A stretch of 24,438 bases of DNA, from assembly GCA_934754655.1 (NCBI GenBank), contig CAKVIC010000018.1, forward strand, positions 1-24,438, given 5' to 3'. Below are positions 22,688 through 24,438 of this stretch, one piece after another. This DNA comes from an uncultured Candidatus Melainabacteria bacterium. GTDB taxonomy: Bacteria > Cyanobacteriota > Vampirovibrionia > Gastranaerophilales > Gastranaerophilaceae. The number at the start of each line of letters is the position of its first letter. Position 1 is the first letter of the stretch. The notes below the pieces were generated by a model. It searched no databases, was not told the DNA's origin, and was given only the letters and a program-made list of their open reading frames with translations. Made by a program: the position numbers and the translations under genes.

Positions 22688-24438
22688 ATGTCTCAAAAAA
22701 GAGTATGGTTATTCCGTGAAGGTAGTGCGGATATGAGAAACTTACTCGGCGGTAAAGGAGCTAACTTAGCTGAAATGACTAATTTAGGTTTACCTGTTCC
22801 TCCGGGATTAACTATCACAACAGAAGTTTGTATGGATTACATCAACAATGGTAATAAAATGCCAGAAGGTTTGATGGATGAAGTAAAATTTGCATTAAAA
22901 GAAGTTGAAGAAAAAGCAGGTAAGAAATTTGGCGATACACAAAACCCATTACTTGTTTCAGTTCGTTCTGGTGCAAGAGTTTCAATGCCTGGTATGATGG
23001 AAACTATTTTGAACCTAGGTTTGAACGATGAAACTGTTGAGGCTATGGTTAAATTAACTAATAATCCAAGATTTTGCTATGATTCTTACAGAAGATTTTT
23101 AACAATGTTTGGTTCAGTTGCTTGGGAAATGGACAGACAAAAATATTTTGAATCTGAAGTAGAAAAAGTTAAAGCAAGAGAAGGTGTAAAATCTGATACT
23201 GAAGTTTCAGCAGAAGGTTGGAAATCTTTGATTCCTATTTATAAAAATGTTATTAAAGAAGTTACAGGACGTGAATTTCCACAAGATCCTTACATTCAAT
23301 TGCAAGAAGCGATTGAAGCTGTATTCCGTTCTTGGAATATTCCTCGTGCTGTTGCTTATAGAAATATGAACAAAATTGATCACAATTTTGGTACAGCAGT
23401 AAACGTTCAAACAATGGTATTCGGTAATATGGGTAACGATTGTGCTACAGGTGTTTCTTTCACACGTAACCCTGCAACCGGTGAAAACAAATTTTACGGT
23501 GAATATCTTGTAAACGCTCAAGGTGAAGACGTTGTTGCTGGTATTAGAACTCCAAAACAAATTGCTGAATTAGAAACCGATATGCCTGATTTATACAGAC
23601 AATACGTTGAAATCGCAAAACAACTTGAAAAAGGCTATCACGATGTTCAAGATATGGAATTTACAATTGAAAAAGGTAAATTGTGGATTCTTCAAACTCG
23701 TAACGGTAAAAGAACAGCAAAAGCAGCTATTAAGATTGCAGTAGATTTATGCAATGAGGGAATTGTTTCTAAAGAACAAGCTATTATGTTAGTTGACCCT
23801 TATTCAGTATATCAAGTATTGTTACCTTGCTTTAATCCGGCTGCTGTTAAGCATGCTCACAAGGTTTCAAAAGGTGTAAACGCATCTCCTGGTGCTGCGG
23901 TTGGTAAAATCGTGTTTGATACAGAAGAAGCTGCAGAACGTGGTTCTAAAGGCGAAAAAGTTATTCTTGTAAGAATAGAAACTTGCCCTGATGATATTCA
24001 CGGCATGGCAGTTGCTCAAGGTGTTTTAACTCTTAGAGGTGGTGCAACATCTCACGCAGCTGTTGTTGCAAAAGGTATGGGTAAACCTTGCGTTTCAGGT
24101 TGTGAAGATTTAACAATTGATTTAAAATCTGAAACAATTACATGTTCAGACGGAACAGTATTCCACAAAGATGATATTATTTCTCTTGATGGTGGAACTG
24201 GTGATGTTATGGAAGGCGCTATTGAATTAGTTGAAGCCGGCATTGACTCTGATTTTGAAACTTTCTTTAGCTGGGTTAACGAAATTAAGACAATGAAGGT
24301 TGAAGCTAACGCTGATACACCAAAAGATATTGCAAATGCTAATAAGTTTGGCGCAGAAGGTGTTGGTCTTTGTAGAACAGAACACATGTTCATGGATCCT
24401 GACAGACTTCCTTGGGTTCAAAAAATGATTATTGCAGG
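22688..24438 (+). CDS. ppdK: Pyruvate, phosphate dikinase, N-terminal two thirds
   Basis: Open to the right edge (583 codons; the family is about 870-900 aa, so the C-terminal PEP/pyruvate domain is mostly outside). It starts with VWLFREGSADMRNLLGGKGANLAEM, the ATP-grasp signature, at an ATG preceded by AAGGAGA. The phosphohistidine site is GGATSHAAVVAKGMG with H456 (H455 in the Clostridium symbiosum enzyme). The PEP-binding domain opens with GAEGVGLCRTEHMF near 562. It interconverts ATP, Pi, pyruvate with AMP, PPi, PEP, either for gluconeogenesis or for PPi-based glycolysis. The pnp terminator lies upstream, so it is probably a separate unit. Confidence 0.97.
   Translation, partial: MSQKRVWLFREGSADMRNLLGGKGANLAEMTNLGLPVPPGLTITTEVCMDYINNGNKMPEGLMDEVKFALKEVEEKAGKKFGDTQNPLLVSVRSGARVSMPGMMETILNLGLNDETVEAMVKLTNNPRFCYDSYRRFLTMFGSVAWEMDRQKYFESEVEKVKAREGVKSDTEVSAEGWKSLIPIYKNVIKEVTGREFPQDPYIQLQEAIEAVFRSWNIPRAVAYRNMNKIDHNFGTAVNVQTMVFGNMGNDCATGVSFTRNPATGENKFYGEYLVNAQGEDVVAGIRTPKQIAELETDMPDLYRQYVEIAKQLEKGYHDVQDMEFTIEKGKLWILQTRNGKRTAKAAIKIAVDLCNEGIVSKEQAIMLVDPYSVYQVLLPCFNPAAVKHAHKVSKGVNASPGAAVGKIVFDTEEAAERGSKGEKVILVRIETCPDDIHGMAVAQGVLTLRGGATSHAAVVAKGMGKPCVSGCEDLTIDLKSETITCSDGTVFHKDDIISLDGGTGDVMEGAIELVEAGIDSDFETFFSWVNEIKTMKVEANADTPKDIANANKFGAEGVGLCRTEHMFMDPDRLPWVQKMIIA

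Overview
This AT-rich window joins a prophage-derived block (1 to about 15.8 kb, mostly minus strand) to a run of bacterial housekeeping genes on the plus strand (16.0 to 24.4 kb). My best guess for the host is an uncultured gut bacterium of the Gastranaerophilales/Melainabacteria type. The reasons are the base composition, the style of the housekeeping proteins, and two lineage-style proteins with a short N-terminal motif (NISFEAR, NPNFGK). This comes from memory of such genomes; no search was run.

Phage block, read on the minus strand from right to left: a Cys-rich small protein (15717-15346), a possible small terminase subunit (15242-14925), a non-phage interruption, then a podovirus-like head and tail module. 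That module runs portal (10293), an anchored accessory protein (8473), scaffold (7693), major capsid (6934), head decoration candidate (5966), small protein (5506), head-tail adaptor (5201), a plus-strand gene with its own signals (4158-4451), tail hub/stabilisation protein (3940), a 205-aa structural or ejection protein (2370), a small membrane protein (1745), and three tail-appendage proteins (1506, 945, 572; the last runs off the left edge). Eight of these genes share the ribosome binding site AGAAAGGA. Gaps between head genes nearly all hold a strong hairpin, whereas the tail genes are packed end to start.

Between the small terminase candidate and the portal, where a large terminase gene would normally lie, there is none. 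Instead 10294-14924 holds a 970-aa helical protein with repeated FWxxMxPEER motifs, a GNAT-like acetyltransferase convergent with it, a 140-aa orphan, and a DinJ-YafQ type toxin-antitoxin pair. The pair is bracketed by direct repeats that are copies of the toxin gene's own ends, so this looks like a cargo island with a visible history of duplication and deletion. The prophage is probably unable to package DNA by itself, unless a terminase lies outside the window.

Housekeeping block: a zinc-dependent medium-chain dehydrogenase, then a likely gatB-fabD-fabG operon ending in a terminator, then pnp with a hairpin leader and a strong terminator, then ppdK, which runs off the right edge. No integrase, tRNA, rRNA or CRISPR array is visible.
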